Source of the DNA: Cacconaster sp033811195
GTDB lineage: Bacteria > Bacteroidota > Bacteroidia > Bacteroidales > UBA932
Assembly (NCBI GenBank): GCA_033811195.1
Contig: JAPXOZ010000009.1
Span: 23,015 to 87,014, forward strand
Reading direction: 5' to 3'
Length of the DNA stretch: 64,000 bases
The notes beneath the pieces were generated by a model. The model had not been told where the DNA came from, searched no databases, and saw only the letters and a list, made by a program, of their open reading frames with translations. The position numbers and the translations under genes are program-made. Positions 17,267-25,266 of the stretch are shown here, piece by piece (within the stretch, counting starts at the first letter, position 1; each line of letters opens with the position of its first letter).

Positions 17267-18963
17267 TGAAACGTCTGTTGCTCATATTTTTAACCGCAAT
17301 TGTCGCTTTTACGGCGACTGCGGCCGATCCCGCCATTCGGGATATCGATATAACATATATCCTCACACCTGAAGGCCATGCACGGGTGACTGAAGTGTGG
17401 GATGTCACAGTTGCCAGTGGCACCGAGTGGTATCTGGTCAAATACGATATGGGATCTCACGTTTCAATTACAGAATTCTCCGTGACCGATGAGAATGGTG
17501 TCAATTTCATAAATGAGGGGAGTTGGGATTTAGATCGTAGTCTCCAGCAGAAAGCCGGAAAATGCGGTATTTACCACAAGGGAGGTGATGATTACGAATT
17601 GTGCTGGGGTGTAGGCTCCTATGGAGACCATACATACACCGTAAAGTATATCATCAACAATTTTATATTGTCAATGAATGATTATGATGCGCTTCATTTC
17701 CAGTTCATCTCACCCGAACTCTCCTCCACTCCGGAACATGCGAAGGTTACTGTCAAATATCAGGATGATCTCTTCCAACTGGATACCTCCAACACTCTAA
17801 TTTGGGGTTTTGGGTATGAAGGCACCTGTGAATTCATAGATGGTGCAATTGTAGCCGAATCCGATGCCGTTTTCAAAAGAAAGAGCTCAGTAATAATACT
17901 GGCCCGCTTCGATAAAAATATGTTCCATGGCCTTGTAAATACCGACGACCGTTTATTTGAAGAGCGGCACGCAATTGCGATGAAGGGAAGCCACTTTGAT
18001 GGTGAGCCTTCTGACTATTCAGACTTTGAAGCTAAAGACGCCATTATTCCAATTCTATGGACACTAGCAATTATCCTAGCCGGCGTAGGCATAGGCAAAC
18101 AGAGAAAGAAATTTAATAATGTATCCAACTTTGGTGTGAAAAACGTCAAGGAGATTAAATGGTGCAGGGAGATCCCATACAATGGAAACCTGCTTGCCAC
18201 CAATTATGTTGTTGAAAAAGCTCCCGCTTTTTTTAATTCTCGGAATAAAAATGCTATCGCTTCTGCTTACATTCTGAGGATGATACAGCAAAATGTCCTT
18301 ATTGCAAGCAAGGACGCCAACGGGAAAAGTATAATCTCTTTTAATGAGAACGCAAACCTTGACAAGCTTGAGTCTCCGGAAAAGTCACTTTTCAATATGA
18401 TGAAGCAGGCCAGTGGAGCAAACAAGATCCTTGAAGACAAGGAGTTTTCACAATGGGCCAAAAAAAATAAAAGCACGCTGATTAGCTGGACAAATTCCAT
18501 CAGCAATAAAGGTATCAAAGCTTTGGAAGAGGGGGGCTATTTCTCAAACCACAAGTTCACCCCTTCAGGTGTACAGGCCAACAACAAAGTATTGGGGTTT
18601 TTCAAGTATCTGCTCGACTTTACGCTTATCAATGAAAGAAGATCGGCTGAGGTACATCTGTGGCAAGATTATCTGGTGTTTGCCGCCCTTTTCGGCATTG
18701 CCAACAAAGTAGCGAAAGAACTCAAGGACATTGACCCTGTAGCATTCGAGAAAGCAGTCAACTACGATTTTGATACATTCTCAACCATTCTCCACCAGAC
18801 GAGAATGCTTTCCAATGCAATCACGCTGAACTCATATGCGACCTCTTCCTATTCGGGTGGCTCTTTCTCAGGCACAAGCTCCTGGAGCGGTGGTGGTGGA
18901 AGCTCTTCATTCGGTGGTGGCGGAGGATTTTCCGGCGGCGGATCTGGTGGCGGAAGCAGATAA
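17266..18963 (+). CDS. DUF2207 membrane protein with glycine-rich tail
   Basis: 565 residues. A signal peptide (MKRLLLIFLTAIVAFTATAA) precedes an extracytoplasmic beta domain (about 20-255, ending near DFEAKDAIIP). A membrane helix follows (ILWTLAIILAGVGIG), then a cytoplasmic part. A weak hydrophobic stretch at LVFAALFGIANKV is followed by a Ser/Gly tail (SWSGGGGSSSFGGGGG and similar). This layout is the DUF2207 family that accompanies LemA. The tail is a low-complexity feature of the family, not an error. Translation is coupled to lemA (TAATG). The function is unknown; envelope stress or remodelling is inferred from the company it keeps. Confidence 0.85.
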   Translation: MKRLLLIFLTAIVAFTATAADPAIRDIDITYILTPEGHARVTEVWDVTVASGTEWYLVKYDMGSHVSITEFSVTDENGVNFINEGSWDLDRSLQQKAGKCGIYHKGGDDYELCWGVGSYGDHTYTVKYIINNFILSMNDYDALHFQFISPELSSTPEHAKVTVKYQDDLFQLDTSNTLIWGFGYEGTCEFIDGAIVAESDAVFKRKSSVIILARFDKNMFHGLVNTDDRLFEERHAIAMKGSHFDGEPSDYSDFEAKDAIIPILWTLAIILAGVGIGKQRKKFNNVSNFGVKNVKEIKWCREIPYNGNLLATNYVVEKAPAFFNSRNKNAIASAYILRMIQQNVLIASKDANGKSIISFNENANLDKLESPEKSLFNMMKQASGANKILEDKEFSQWAKKNKSTLISWTNSISNKGIKALEEGGYFSNHKFTPSGVQANNKVLGFFKYLLDFTLINERRSAEVHLWQDYLVFAALFGIANKVAKELKDIDPVAFEKAVNYDFDTFSTILHQTRMLSNAITLNSYATSSYSGGSFSGTSSWSGGGGSSSFGGGGGFSGGGSGGGSR

Positions 18964-18969
18964 ATTTCA

Positions 18970-19001
18970 TTTGCCTGACTATCAAAAAAAAATTACCTTT
19001 G
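18970..19001 (+). promoter_or_regulatory. Perfect Bacteroidota promoter for the M23/LysM gene
   Basis: TTTG (18970-18973), 20 bases, TACCTTTG (18994-19001), matching both consensus boxes exactly. The predicted transcript starts near 19005, about 14 bases before the ATG at 19019. It separates the peptidase from the LemA/DUF2207 operon, whose stop is seven bases upstream of the -33 box. Confidence 0.87.
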
Positions 19002-19018
19002 CGACTAAAAGAGATAAT

Positions 19019-19978
19019 ATGATGCGCAAAGGTATTTTTTTATTAGCCTTTATTATAACCACAATACAGGTATCCGGACAAAATAAAAACCATACACGAG
19101 ACACTATTCCGCAAAGGGACACCCTCACCTACTTCGAGGAGTTGCTAGTGATAGACACTCTGGATACCGATGACAAATTCACCAAAATCATTCTCTACGA
19201 TGACTATACCTGGACATATTTTGATCTGGGTAGGCCGGTGATAGATACAGCGGAGTTTTTCGATTCCTGGGAAGGAACAGGTGTACATTCCTTTAGAGAT
19301 GTAAAACTCTCGGACCTTCCTGAAGAAGTAGACCTGTTGCTGGTAGACTCCCTCAACGGATTCTGTGTCCCCTACCAACAAAAAGTAGGATCCGGATTCA
19401 AGTTCAGGAGAACAAGGGAACATAAAGGAGTTGACCTATCGCTCAAAACGGGAGATACCATCAGAGCTGCATTCGACGGTGTAGTCCGTCTCTCTGAAGG
19501 CACAAGGAGAACCGGAGGTTACGGCAATCTGGTTGTAATCCGCCACCCAAACGGACTCGAAACCTACTATGCCCACCTCTCAAAACGGATAGTAGATAGT
19601 GGAGAGGTAGTCAAAGCGGGTGAAGTTATTGGTTTGGGAGGTAATACGGGACGCAGTAACGGGCCCCATCTTCACTTTGAAACCAGATATAAGGGACATC
19701 CCTTTGATCCCCAGCGTATTATAGACTTTGAAAAAGGAGTGCTCAGAGACTCTCTTTTTACTCTAAAAAAGCACTACTTCAGCATCTATTCGCATTATGG
19801 ACAGACCGACGAAGAGTCAATAGCCGCTTCGCAGCGAATTATCCATACAATCAAATCAGGAGATACTCTCGGTGCACTAGCCATCAGATACGGCACTACA
19901 GTTAGGAAAATATGTCAACTCAACGGTATAAGTGCCAATAAAATATTAAGAATCGGCCAGCGCCTGATAGTTAGGTAA
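19019..19978 (+). CDS. Exported M23 metallopeptidase with C-terminal LysM domain
   Basis: 319 residues from ATG 19019, supported by the promoter just upstream; an in-frame extension further upstream lies inside DUF2207. A signal peptide (MMRKGIFLLAFIITTIQVSG) is followed by a region without a recognised domain (about 20-120). The M23 zinc peptidase domain has EHKGVDL, YYAHLSK and GPHLHFE (the HxxxD and HxH ligands). A LysM repeat ends the protein (HTIKSGDTLGALAIRYGTT). It probably cleaves or binds peptidoglycan in the periplasm. Its last 33 bases overlap the convergent SirB1-like gene. Confidence 0.9.
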   Translation: MMRKGIFLLAFIITTIQVSGQNKNHTRDTIPQRDTLTYFEELLVIDTLDTDDKFTKIILYDDYTWTYFDLGRPVIDTAEFFDSWEGTGVHSFRDVKLSDLPEEVDLLLVDSLNGFCVPYQQKVGSGFKFRRTREHKGVDLSLKTGDTIRAAFDGVVRLSEGTRRTGGYGNLVVIRHPNGLETYYAHLSKRIVDSGEVVKAGEVIGLGGNTGRSNGPHLHFETRYKGHPFDPQRIIDFEKGVLRDSLFTLKKHYFSIYSHYGQTDEESIAASQRIIHTIKSGDTLGALAIRYGTTVRKICQLNGISANKILRIGQRLIVR

Positions 19979-20761
19979 TATTCGTTCCAAAAGCGTTACA
20001 CGTGCGCTGTCTCCCTCCTTCCGAAACAGAGAGTGGAGCTCTTTTAGATAGGCATAGGGGACAAATCCATAGCCTCTGCGCACCAATTCCTCCTCCGGAA
20101 GAAAAAAAATCTCCCCTTGATTGAACACATTGATACAGAATAACACCTTGTCAACCTCAATCCAGGCCGGAATTAACGTATTGCGGTATTCCACAGGATA
20201 TACCGGGAGAGAACAATCCTGCATAAACATAAAATAGAGAAGCATCAGGACATGTTTTCCACCCTCTCCGCGATTAAGAATTGTCGTCGGCATCTGATAT
20301 ACGGGTGAGATATCCTCTGATGGAAGCGCCTTGAATCCGAACCTATGGAAAAAAATGTGATTGAAGACGCCACAACTCTCAATTGCAGTCATCCCGCTGC
20401 TCAACTCCATAACCATATCCGAAGACTTGCTGACAAAGGCATTGACCAATTCACGCCAATCCTCTCCACGATAGAGAAGTTTTATAAGCAACACGGCAAA
20501 ATTAAGAAGATGGAATTGCTCCCCCTCTTCGGGGCAGGCAGCCTCATTCAGTGAATTGATGACCATTTCATAATAAATCTCTTCAAGACGGTGTCCTACA
20601 TCTTCCTTAACGGAAGGATCATTTTCACGGGACGCAATCTCCTCAAGGGCAGACAGCATTTCCGGTCCCCGCCTGAGAACTTCGGCAGTTACACTTCTGG
20701 TTACAACCTGGTCCGGGTCTTCAAGCAAAGTATAAAGGGAGCGCTGGAGATCGGTCTGCAT
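19946..20761 (-). CDS. SirB1-like transglutaminase-fold protein
   Basis: 271 residues, cytoplasmic, with no signal peptide. An N-terminal helical part (about 1-110) precedes a segment resembling the SirB1 / transglut_core2 family: SPVYQMPTTILNRGEGGKHV, then LMLLYFMFMQDCSLPVYPVE. The NxxLNxxL...RRGxPIsL pattern of that family is only loosely kept, and no catalytic Cys-His-Asp triad is obvious, so enzymatic activity is doubtful. It is coupled to the nucleoside phosphorylase upstream by a one-base stop/start overlap (TAATG) and overlaps the convergent peptidase gene by 33 bases. Confidence 0.6.
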   Translation of the reverse strand: MQTDLQRSLYTLLEDPDQVVTRSVTAEVLRRGPEMLSALEEIASRENDPSVKEDVGHRLEEIYYEMVINSLNEAACPEEGEQFHLLNFAVLLIKLLYRGEDWRELVNAFVSKSSDMVMELSSGMTAIESCGVFNHIFFHRFGFKALPSEDISPVYQMPTTILNRGEGGKHVLMLLYFMFMQDCSLPVYPVEYRNTLIPAWIEVDKVLFCINVFNQGEIFFLPEEELVRRGYGFVPYAYLKELHSLFRKEGDSARVTLLERILPNYQALADS

Positions 20762-21654
20762 TAGATAGATTTACCTGTAAGTGTATCTAGGGCCAATCTA
20801 ACCAGGCCCTTCATCAAGAGATGGTAGTCAGGACGACTCTCTTTTGCATATCGGTTGGCTATGACAAGACATATTGTGCCGGCGTCATGTCCCAAAAGTG
20901 CAGAGAGTCCGGAAAGAGCCGAACTCTCCATCTCTATATTTGTAATCCTTCGATCACCATATCTGAATGATTCAAGGCTGCCTATAAGGTCGTCAAATGT
21001 GAGCGGTAGCCTTACCGATCTGCCCTGGGGACCATAAAAGCCGGGAGCTGAAATAGTCATTCCCAAAACCGAATTCTTTTCGAACAATGGTATCAGAGCG
21101 TCGGAAGATTTTATGAAATAAGGAGCCGGGAGTCGCTCAGGCCAATTCATATGTTTCACAAAAGCAGACTCCATGGAGGAGTCCACAACATCGCTACATC
21201 CGGCATACCAGTTAAGGAGTCCATCAAACCCAATGGAATATTCCGAAAATAGATAACTTCCAAGGGGTATATCGGGCTGGACGGCACCACAAGTGCCTAT
21301 GCGAAGCAGTGTCAAGCGTTTGTGCTCCGGTCTGACGCATCTCGTGTTAAAATCAATGTTTGCCAGGGCATCTAGTTCGGTAGCCACGATATCTATATTG
21401 TCAGTACCTATACCCGTGGAAATGACAGAAACCTCCCTACCATTGTATCGACCGGTAACTGTACGGAATTCACGCGATGATTTGTCAACCCTGATGGATC
21501 CTTTTTCAAAGAATGAGGCCACAAGTTTCACTCTGCCGGGATCCCCAACCAGTATGACAGTGTCAGCCAAATCTTCCGGAAGGATATGAAGATGGAAGAC
21601 CGATCCGTCCGGATTGATTATGAGTTCTGAAGGAGCTATTGGTAACGTAGACAT
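20761..21654 (-). CDS. Nucleoside phosphorylase (uridine/purine phosphorylase family)
   Basis: 297 residues. VILVGDPGRV near the N-terminus and STGIGTDN are phosphate and ribose-binding signatures of the PNP_UDP_1 fold. LRIGTCGAVQPDIPLG matches the central glycine-rich loop, and NIEMESSAL carries the Glu-Met-Glu motif that contacts ribose. It should split a nucleoside with phosphate to give a base and ribose-1-phosphate. The exact nucleoside cannot be told, although the MESSAL form resembles uridine phosphorylases. A perfect promoter lies just upstream. Confidence 0.87.
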   Translation of the reverse strand: MSTLPIAPSELIINPDGSVFHLHILPEDLADTVILVGDPGRVKLVASFFEKGSIRVDKSSREFRTVTGRYNGREVSVISTGIGTDNIDIVATELDALANIDFNTRCVRPEHKRLTLLRIGTCGAVQPDIPLGSYLFSEYSIGFDGLLNWYAGCSDVVDSSMESAFVKHMNWPERLPAPYFIKSSDALIPLFEKNSVLGMTISAPGFYGPQGRSVRLPLTFDDLIGSLESFRYGDRRITNIEMESSALSGLSALLGHDAGTICLVIANRYAKESRPDYHLLMKGLVRLALDTLTGKSI

Positions 21655-21680
21655 AAATGTCGTTTTTTGTGTTTAAAAAT

Positions 21681-21713
21681 CAAATATAGGATTTTTTTCC
21701 TAATTTTGCCAAA
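21681..21713 (-). promoter_or_regulatory. Perfect promoter for the nucleoside phosphorylase operon
   Basis: On the minus strand: TTTG (21713-21710), 21 bases, TATATTTG (21688-21681), then about 27 bases to the ATG at 21654. Both boxes match the consensus. The -33 box lies next to a rightward -7 element, so the divergent promoters overlap. Confidence 0.85.
21701..21708 (+). promoter_or_regulatory. -7 element (TAATTTTG) for the DUF4293 gene
   Basis: It matches TAnnTTTG 26 bases before ATG 21735. No TTTG exists at the -33 position. It lies between the two boxes of the leftward promoter, so only one polymerase could bind at a time. Confidence 0.45.
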
Positions 21714-21734
21714 TCAATCCACACATCAGGCGGT

Positions 21735-22199
21735 ATGCTCAAAAGATTCCAGACATATCTGATAATTGCAGCGATATTGCTACTAGGATCAATGTTTTTC
21801 TCAAATATGTGTTACGGCGTGATCCCCACCGACGCCCCTTCGGAGACGTGGGAACGCATTACCATCAGCTTTTTTGAGAGGAGTCAGTTTTTAATAATGA
21901 CATTCGTAACCTTCTCTCTGAGTGTGATTGCTCTCTTCTATCAGAAAAAACGTCTAAAGCAAATACGTATCTGTCTGCTCAATGCTATTATTCTTTTTGC
22001 TTTCCAGATATGGATATTGGTGGAGTTTATGAAACTCCGACCCTTATATTCCCTTTCGGTCCCCTCACTATTTCCTACCATCGCTATTATAATGCTCTTA
22101 CTGGCTATCAGATATATCGGTAGAGACGAGGCAGCGGCCATATTTTCAGGCGAATATAAAAGGGATGATTCCGGAAAAAGGAAAGCAAATAAAAAATAG
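21735..22199 (+). CDS. DUF4293 family membrane protein
   Basis: 154 residues with four predicted membrane helices (LIIAAILLLGSMFF, FLIMTFVTFSLSVIALFY, ICLLNAIILFAFQIWILV, LFPTIAIIMLLLAIRYI). A short cytoplasmic tail opens with GRDEA, matching the conserved (K/R)DE motif after the last helix in DUF4293 proteins of Bacteroidota. The function is unknown. The gene stops two bases before the convergent TPR gene. Confidence 0.75.
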   Translation: MLKRFQTYLIIAAILLLGSMFFSNMCYGVIPTDAPSETWERITISFFERSQFLIMTFVTFSLSVIALFYQKKRLKQIRICLLNAIILFAFQIWILVEFMKLRPLYSLSVPSLFPTIAIIMLLLAIRYIGRDEAAAIFSGEYKRDDSGKRKANKK

Positions 22200-22201
22200 C
22201 C

Positions 22202-24202
22202 CTATTCTTCACTCTTGCAATATTTCTGAATAACGCTGTAGGCATCCTGAATGCCCAGCTCTCCAGCCATACTCAGATCCATACAACCTTTTTCTTTATC
22301 TTTAAGGTATATAAGCACCAAACCGCGGTTATAATAGGCTTCACCTATATTGGGATAAAGTTCTATTGCTTTAGTGTATTGTACTATTGACTCGGGAAGG
22401 TCATCAGAGAGACAGTAGAGGTTGCCGAGATTGTAGTAAATGTAGGGAAATGAAGGATCTATCGAAGCTGCCTTTTTCATATCGTGAATAGCGGGAGTAT
22501 AGTCATATGTGTGACGAACCTGCTCCTGTACCCTAGTCTTGACAGTATTATCATTGTCGAGTGTAAGCACGGGTACGTTGTTTTCTATGGAGGAGATAAA
22601 ATCAATCATTTCCGCCTGCAGAGCACCTCTGTTTATGTAGTAAAAAATATTATCAGGGCTCTTGGCAATAGCTTCATCATAGCAAACCATTGCAGTATTG
22701 AACTGTTTATTGTCGGTCTCAAGCAATGCCTTTGCAAAGAGATTTATATCATTACGGTTGACTCGAAGCAAGCTATTGACCTCTTCGCGAATAGTTGGGG
22801 CATCAGGCAGGTAGCCACCTTTAGATGATTCAAATTTGACGGCAATAGGAGATGCGCTAATAAACGTGTCGAGCGATGCATCGTCAAACCTGCGGTTAAT
22901 TAGAATGTTGCCTTCCTGGCGGATATTATCCGGAGCCACAGCAGCAAACTTATAAAGAGGTTTGAGACGGATGTCGACATCTCTATACTGTAGCAGTTCG
23001 TTGTCAAAGTCCTTCTTGGCAAAATCGGCATCGAGTGCCAACAGGTGGTCATATTTCCGTGTGGTATCGGCAAAGGCAGCGTATCCCGTAGAATCTGAAG
23101 TCTGGGCACGGTATTCCTCTATTTTCCTTTGTGCTATCTCATAATCCTGACGTGAGGAGTTGTATTGTCCAAGCTGACTCTTGGCATAGGCGCGGTTCAT
23201 ATAGGCTTTAGCAAAGTCAGGATAGAGGTTGATGGCTTTCGAGTAGTCATCCATAGCATCACGGTAGCGGCCCATTTCCATAAAAACAGCAGCGCGGTTG
23301 AAATAGGCTAACACGTTGTTTGGATTGATAGCCAATACCCTGTCGTAGTCATCAAGTGCACTTCGATAGTCTCCCACCTGGGCTCGGATAATAGCTCTGT
23401 TATAGAGGGTGAGGGCATTGCCCGGTTCCTCTTCCAGCACTTTATCGAGGTCAGCCAACGCTCCCTCGATATCCTTAATTTCGTGTCTTATTATTGCTCT
23501 ATTGAAGTATGCGAAAGTATTTGCAGTATCAAGTTTCAATGCAGTATTCAGGTCCTCAAGTGCGGGTTCCAACTCTTGTCTGAGCGCATATATTCTAGAT
23601 CTGCGAACGTAGGCTTCCGGGTCATATCGATCTATGGAGATAGCCTTGTTGTAGTCCTCCAGAGCCTTGGTTGTGTCACCCAGATAAAGGTAGGATGCTC
23701 CTCTGTTTAGGTAAGCATTGCTTTCACGGGGCTCTTTTTTTATAAACATATTGAAGTCTTTAACAGCTTTCTCAAACTGTTGAGAAAGAAAGTAGGTGAC
23801 TCCCCTGCTGAAATAAAGGCCGGTATAGCCCGGACGCAAATCTACGGCCTCCTCAAGGTCTTTGAGCGCAAGATCATATTTTCCTATCCTGCTAAGTGTA
23901 ATGGCACGGTAGTGATACGCAGGCGTATAGATAGGATTGAAGTGGATAGTCCTGTCGAAGTCCATCTGAGCCCCCACAAGGTCGCCAAGATTGTATTTTG
24001 CTATTCCCCTAAAAAAATAGGCCTCAAATATGGTGCTGTCCAGACGAGAAAGAATATTGAAACTTTCAATAGCATTAGAATACTTACCTTCTATCAGCGC
24101 TTGTCTCCCCCTATAATAAAAATGATCAAGATCATACTGACACCAGCCCGGTACGGCGGTGACGACAATAAAGAGAGAGATGAAAAAGGCTTTTTTGAAC
24201 AT
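22202..24202 (-). CDS. Exported TPR-repeat protein
   Basis: 666 residues with a signal peptide (MFKKAFFISLFIVVTAVPG, cut around WCQYD). About ten canonical TPR units in the first 350 residues have repeats such as AYFNRAIIRHEIKDIEGA, ALTLYNRAIIRAQVGDY and AYMNRAYAKSQLGQY. A less regular middle region (about 360-510) is followed by two or three further TPRs near the end (YYNLGNLYCLSDDLPES, AYYNRGLVLIYLKDKEKG). It is probably a periplasmic scaffold. The start lies only five bases from a -7 box, so the mRNA may be leaderless. Confidence 0.82.
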   Translation of the reverse strand: MFKKAFFISLFIVVTAVPGWCQYDLDHFYYRGRQALIEGKYSNAIESFNILSRLDSTIFEAYFFRGIAKYNLGDLVGAQMDFDRTIHFNPIYTPAYHYRAITLSRIGKYDLALKDLEEAVDLRPGYTGLYFSRGVTYFLSQQFEKAVKDFNMFIKKEPRESNAYLNRGASYLYLGDTTKALEDYNKAISIDRYDPEAYVRRSRIYALRQELEPALEDLNTALKLDTANTFAYFNRAIIRHEIKDIEGALADLDKVLEEEPGNALTLYNRAIIRAQVGDYRSALDDYDRVLAINPNNVLAYFNRAAVFMEMGRYRDAMDDYSKAINLYPDFAKAYMNRAYAKSQLGQYNSSRQDYEIAQRKIEEYRAQTSDSTGYAAFADTTRKYDHLLALDADFAKKDFDNELLQYRDVDIRLKPLYKFAAVAPDNIRQEGNILINRRFDDASLDTFISASPIAVKFESSKGGYLPDAPTIREEVNSLLRVNRNDINLFAKALLETDNKQFNTAMVCYDEAIAKSPDNIFYYINRGALQAEMIDFISSIENNVPVLTLDNDNTVKTRVQEQVRHTYDYTPAIHDMKKAASIDPSFPYIYYNLGNLYCLSDDLPESIVQYTKAIELYPNIGEAYYNRGLVLIYLKDKEKGCMDLSMAGELGIQDAYSVIQKYCKSEE

Positions 24203-24224
24203 ATTGACAAAAATAGTACTTTTG
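24194..24224 (+). promoter_or_regulatory. Perfect promoter for the M28 peptidase gene
   Basis: TTTG (24194-24197), 19 bases, TACTTTTG (24217-24224), 20 bases before ATG 24245. The -33 box lies beside the start codon of the divergent TPR gene. Confidence 0.87.
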
Positions 24225-24241
24225 CACTTTGCTTGGACAAA
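24208..24241 (-). promoter_or_regulatory. Probable promoter for the leftward TPR gene, nearly abutting its start codon
   Basis: Minus strand: TTTG (24241-24238), 22 bases, TATTTTTG (24215-24208). The box ends five bases before the ATG at 24202, so transcription would begin about two or three bases before the start codon. It overlaps the rightward M28 promoter. Confidence 0.5.
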
Positions 24242-24244
24242 ATA

Positions 24245-25186
24245 ATGAAAAAAATCGCACTATATACCTTATTTTTACTTGCGGCATTTCCACTTTTTGC
24301 ACAAGTAACAACCAAATACGAACAAAAGCTATACCGCGGCAAGCAGCAGGAGATACTTTCGCATATCGCTGATGATATGGCCAAAGGGCGTGCTTCGGGC
24401 ACAATCGGTAAGCATGCAATCGAGCAATATATAGTCCGCAGGTTTCAAGAATATGGTCTTAAGCCTTTCAACTGGCACTACATCCAGAGCTCCAGGTGCA
24501 ACGACTCCATAATCGCAAGAAATGTAGTCGGAGTAATCCCTGCTACCGTACCAACTGACAAATATGTAATAGTTGGTGCTCATTATGACCATATCGGTGA
24601 GATCAAAGGTAATATCTATAACGGGGCTGATGACAACGCTTCGGGTGTTACCGCCCTTATCAACCTTGCAGAAATGTTTTCCGAAATGAAAAAAGATGGC
24701 ATGGGCCCCGGCAAAAACATTGTTTTTGTAGCATTTGACGGCAAGGAGTTCAATATGTGCGGTTCAGAGCATTTTGTCAACAATCTGCCCTTTCCTGCCC
24801 GTAATATTACCTGCATGGTAAATATGGACATGATTGGCACAGATCTCGAACCGGTTGGAGTTAGACGCGACTATCTGATAGCGCTAGGAGAAGAACGTCT
24901 CAACCCCAAGTACCGAGGCATTTTAGGCTATCTAAGCCGGAGAAAGAGCTACGATATGGACCTTGACCTGACCTTTTATGGCAGTATAGACTTTACAAAG
25001 ATTTTCTACAAAATGAGCGATCAATACTCTTTTGCCAAAGCAGGAATTCCGGCCCTACTCTTCACCAGTGGCATTCACAAACACACCTATAAGCCATCAG
25101 ACACCCCTGATATCATCAACTACGACTTGCTTAGAAAACGTACTCTATTGATATTCAATTTCCTCTTCAGGGTTTGTGAATACTGA
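24245..25186 (+). CDS. Exported M28 family peptidase with altered active-site pair (KE for EE)
   Basis: 313 residues from ATG 24245, which fits the promoter upstream. The signal peptide is MKKIALYTLFLLAAFPLFA. The M28 zinc-aminopeptidase fold shows GAHYDH (His113, Asp115), GADDNASG (Asp129/130), NMDMIGTD and HTYKPSDT as metal-ligand motifs. The usual Glu-Glu pair, in which the first Glu is the general base, reads Lys167-Glu168 (FDGKEFNMCGS). Either this subfamily uses a different base or it is not a standard aminopeptidase. I think FDGKE forms recur in Bacteroidota, which would favour a specialised subfamily over decay. Confidence 0.82.
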   Translation: MKKIALYTLFLLAAFPLFAQVTTKYEQKLYRGKQQEILSHIADDMAKGRASGTIGKHAIEQYIVRRFQEYGLKPFNWHYIQSSRCNDSIIARNVVGVIPATVPTDKYVIVGAHYDHIGEIKGNIYNGADDNASGVTALINLAEMFSEMKKDGMGPGKNIVFVAFDGKEFNMCGSEHFVNNLPFPARNITCMVNMDMIGTDLEPVGVRRDYLIALGEERLNPKYRGILGYLSRRKSYDMDLDLTFYGSIDFTKIFYKMSDQYSFAKAGIPALLFTSGIHKHTYKPSDTPDIINYDLLRKRTLLIFNFLFRVCEY

Positions 25187-25210
25187 TTCCGATATTTGCG
25201 GATTATTAAC

Positions 25211-25218
25211 TATATTTG
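25211..25218 (+). promoter_or_regulatory. -7 element (TATATTTG) upstream of the amidase
   Basis: It matches TAnnTTTG about 48 bases before ATG 25267. No TTTG lies at the usual -33 spacing; the nearest one (25195-25198) is only 12 bases away. Confidence 0.42.
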
Positions 25219-25266
25219 TTATTTGTAACACACGATAAAGTTATCGTGAAGACAACATTTTATACA

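Noticed and set aside
18836..19018. N-terminal extension of the M23/LysM protein
   Set aside because: It lies within the DUF2207 gene in another frame; the signal peptide begins at 19019 behind a perfect promoter.
23780..24244. Long N-terminal extension of the M28 peptidase
   Set aside because: It is antisense to the TPR gene; the signal peptide and a perfect promoter fix the start at 24245.
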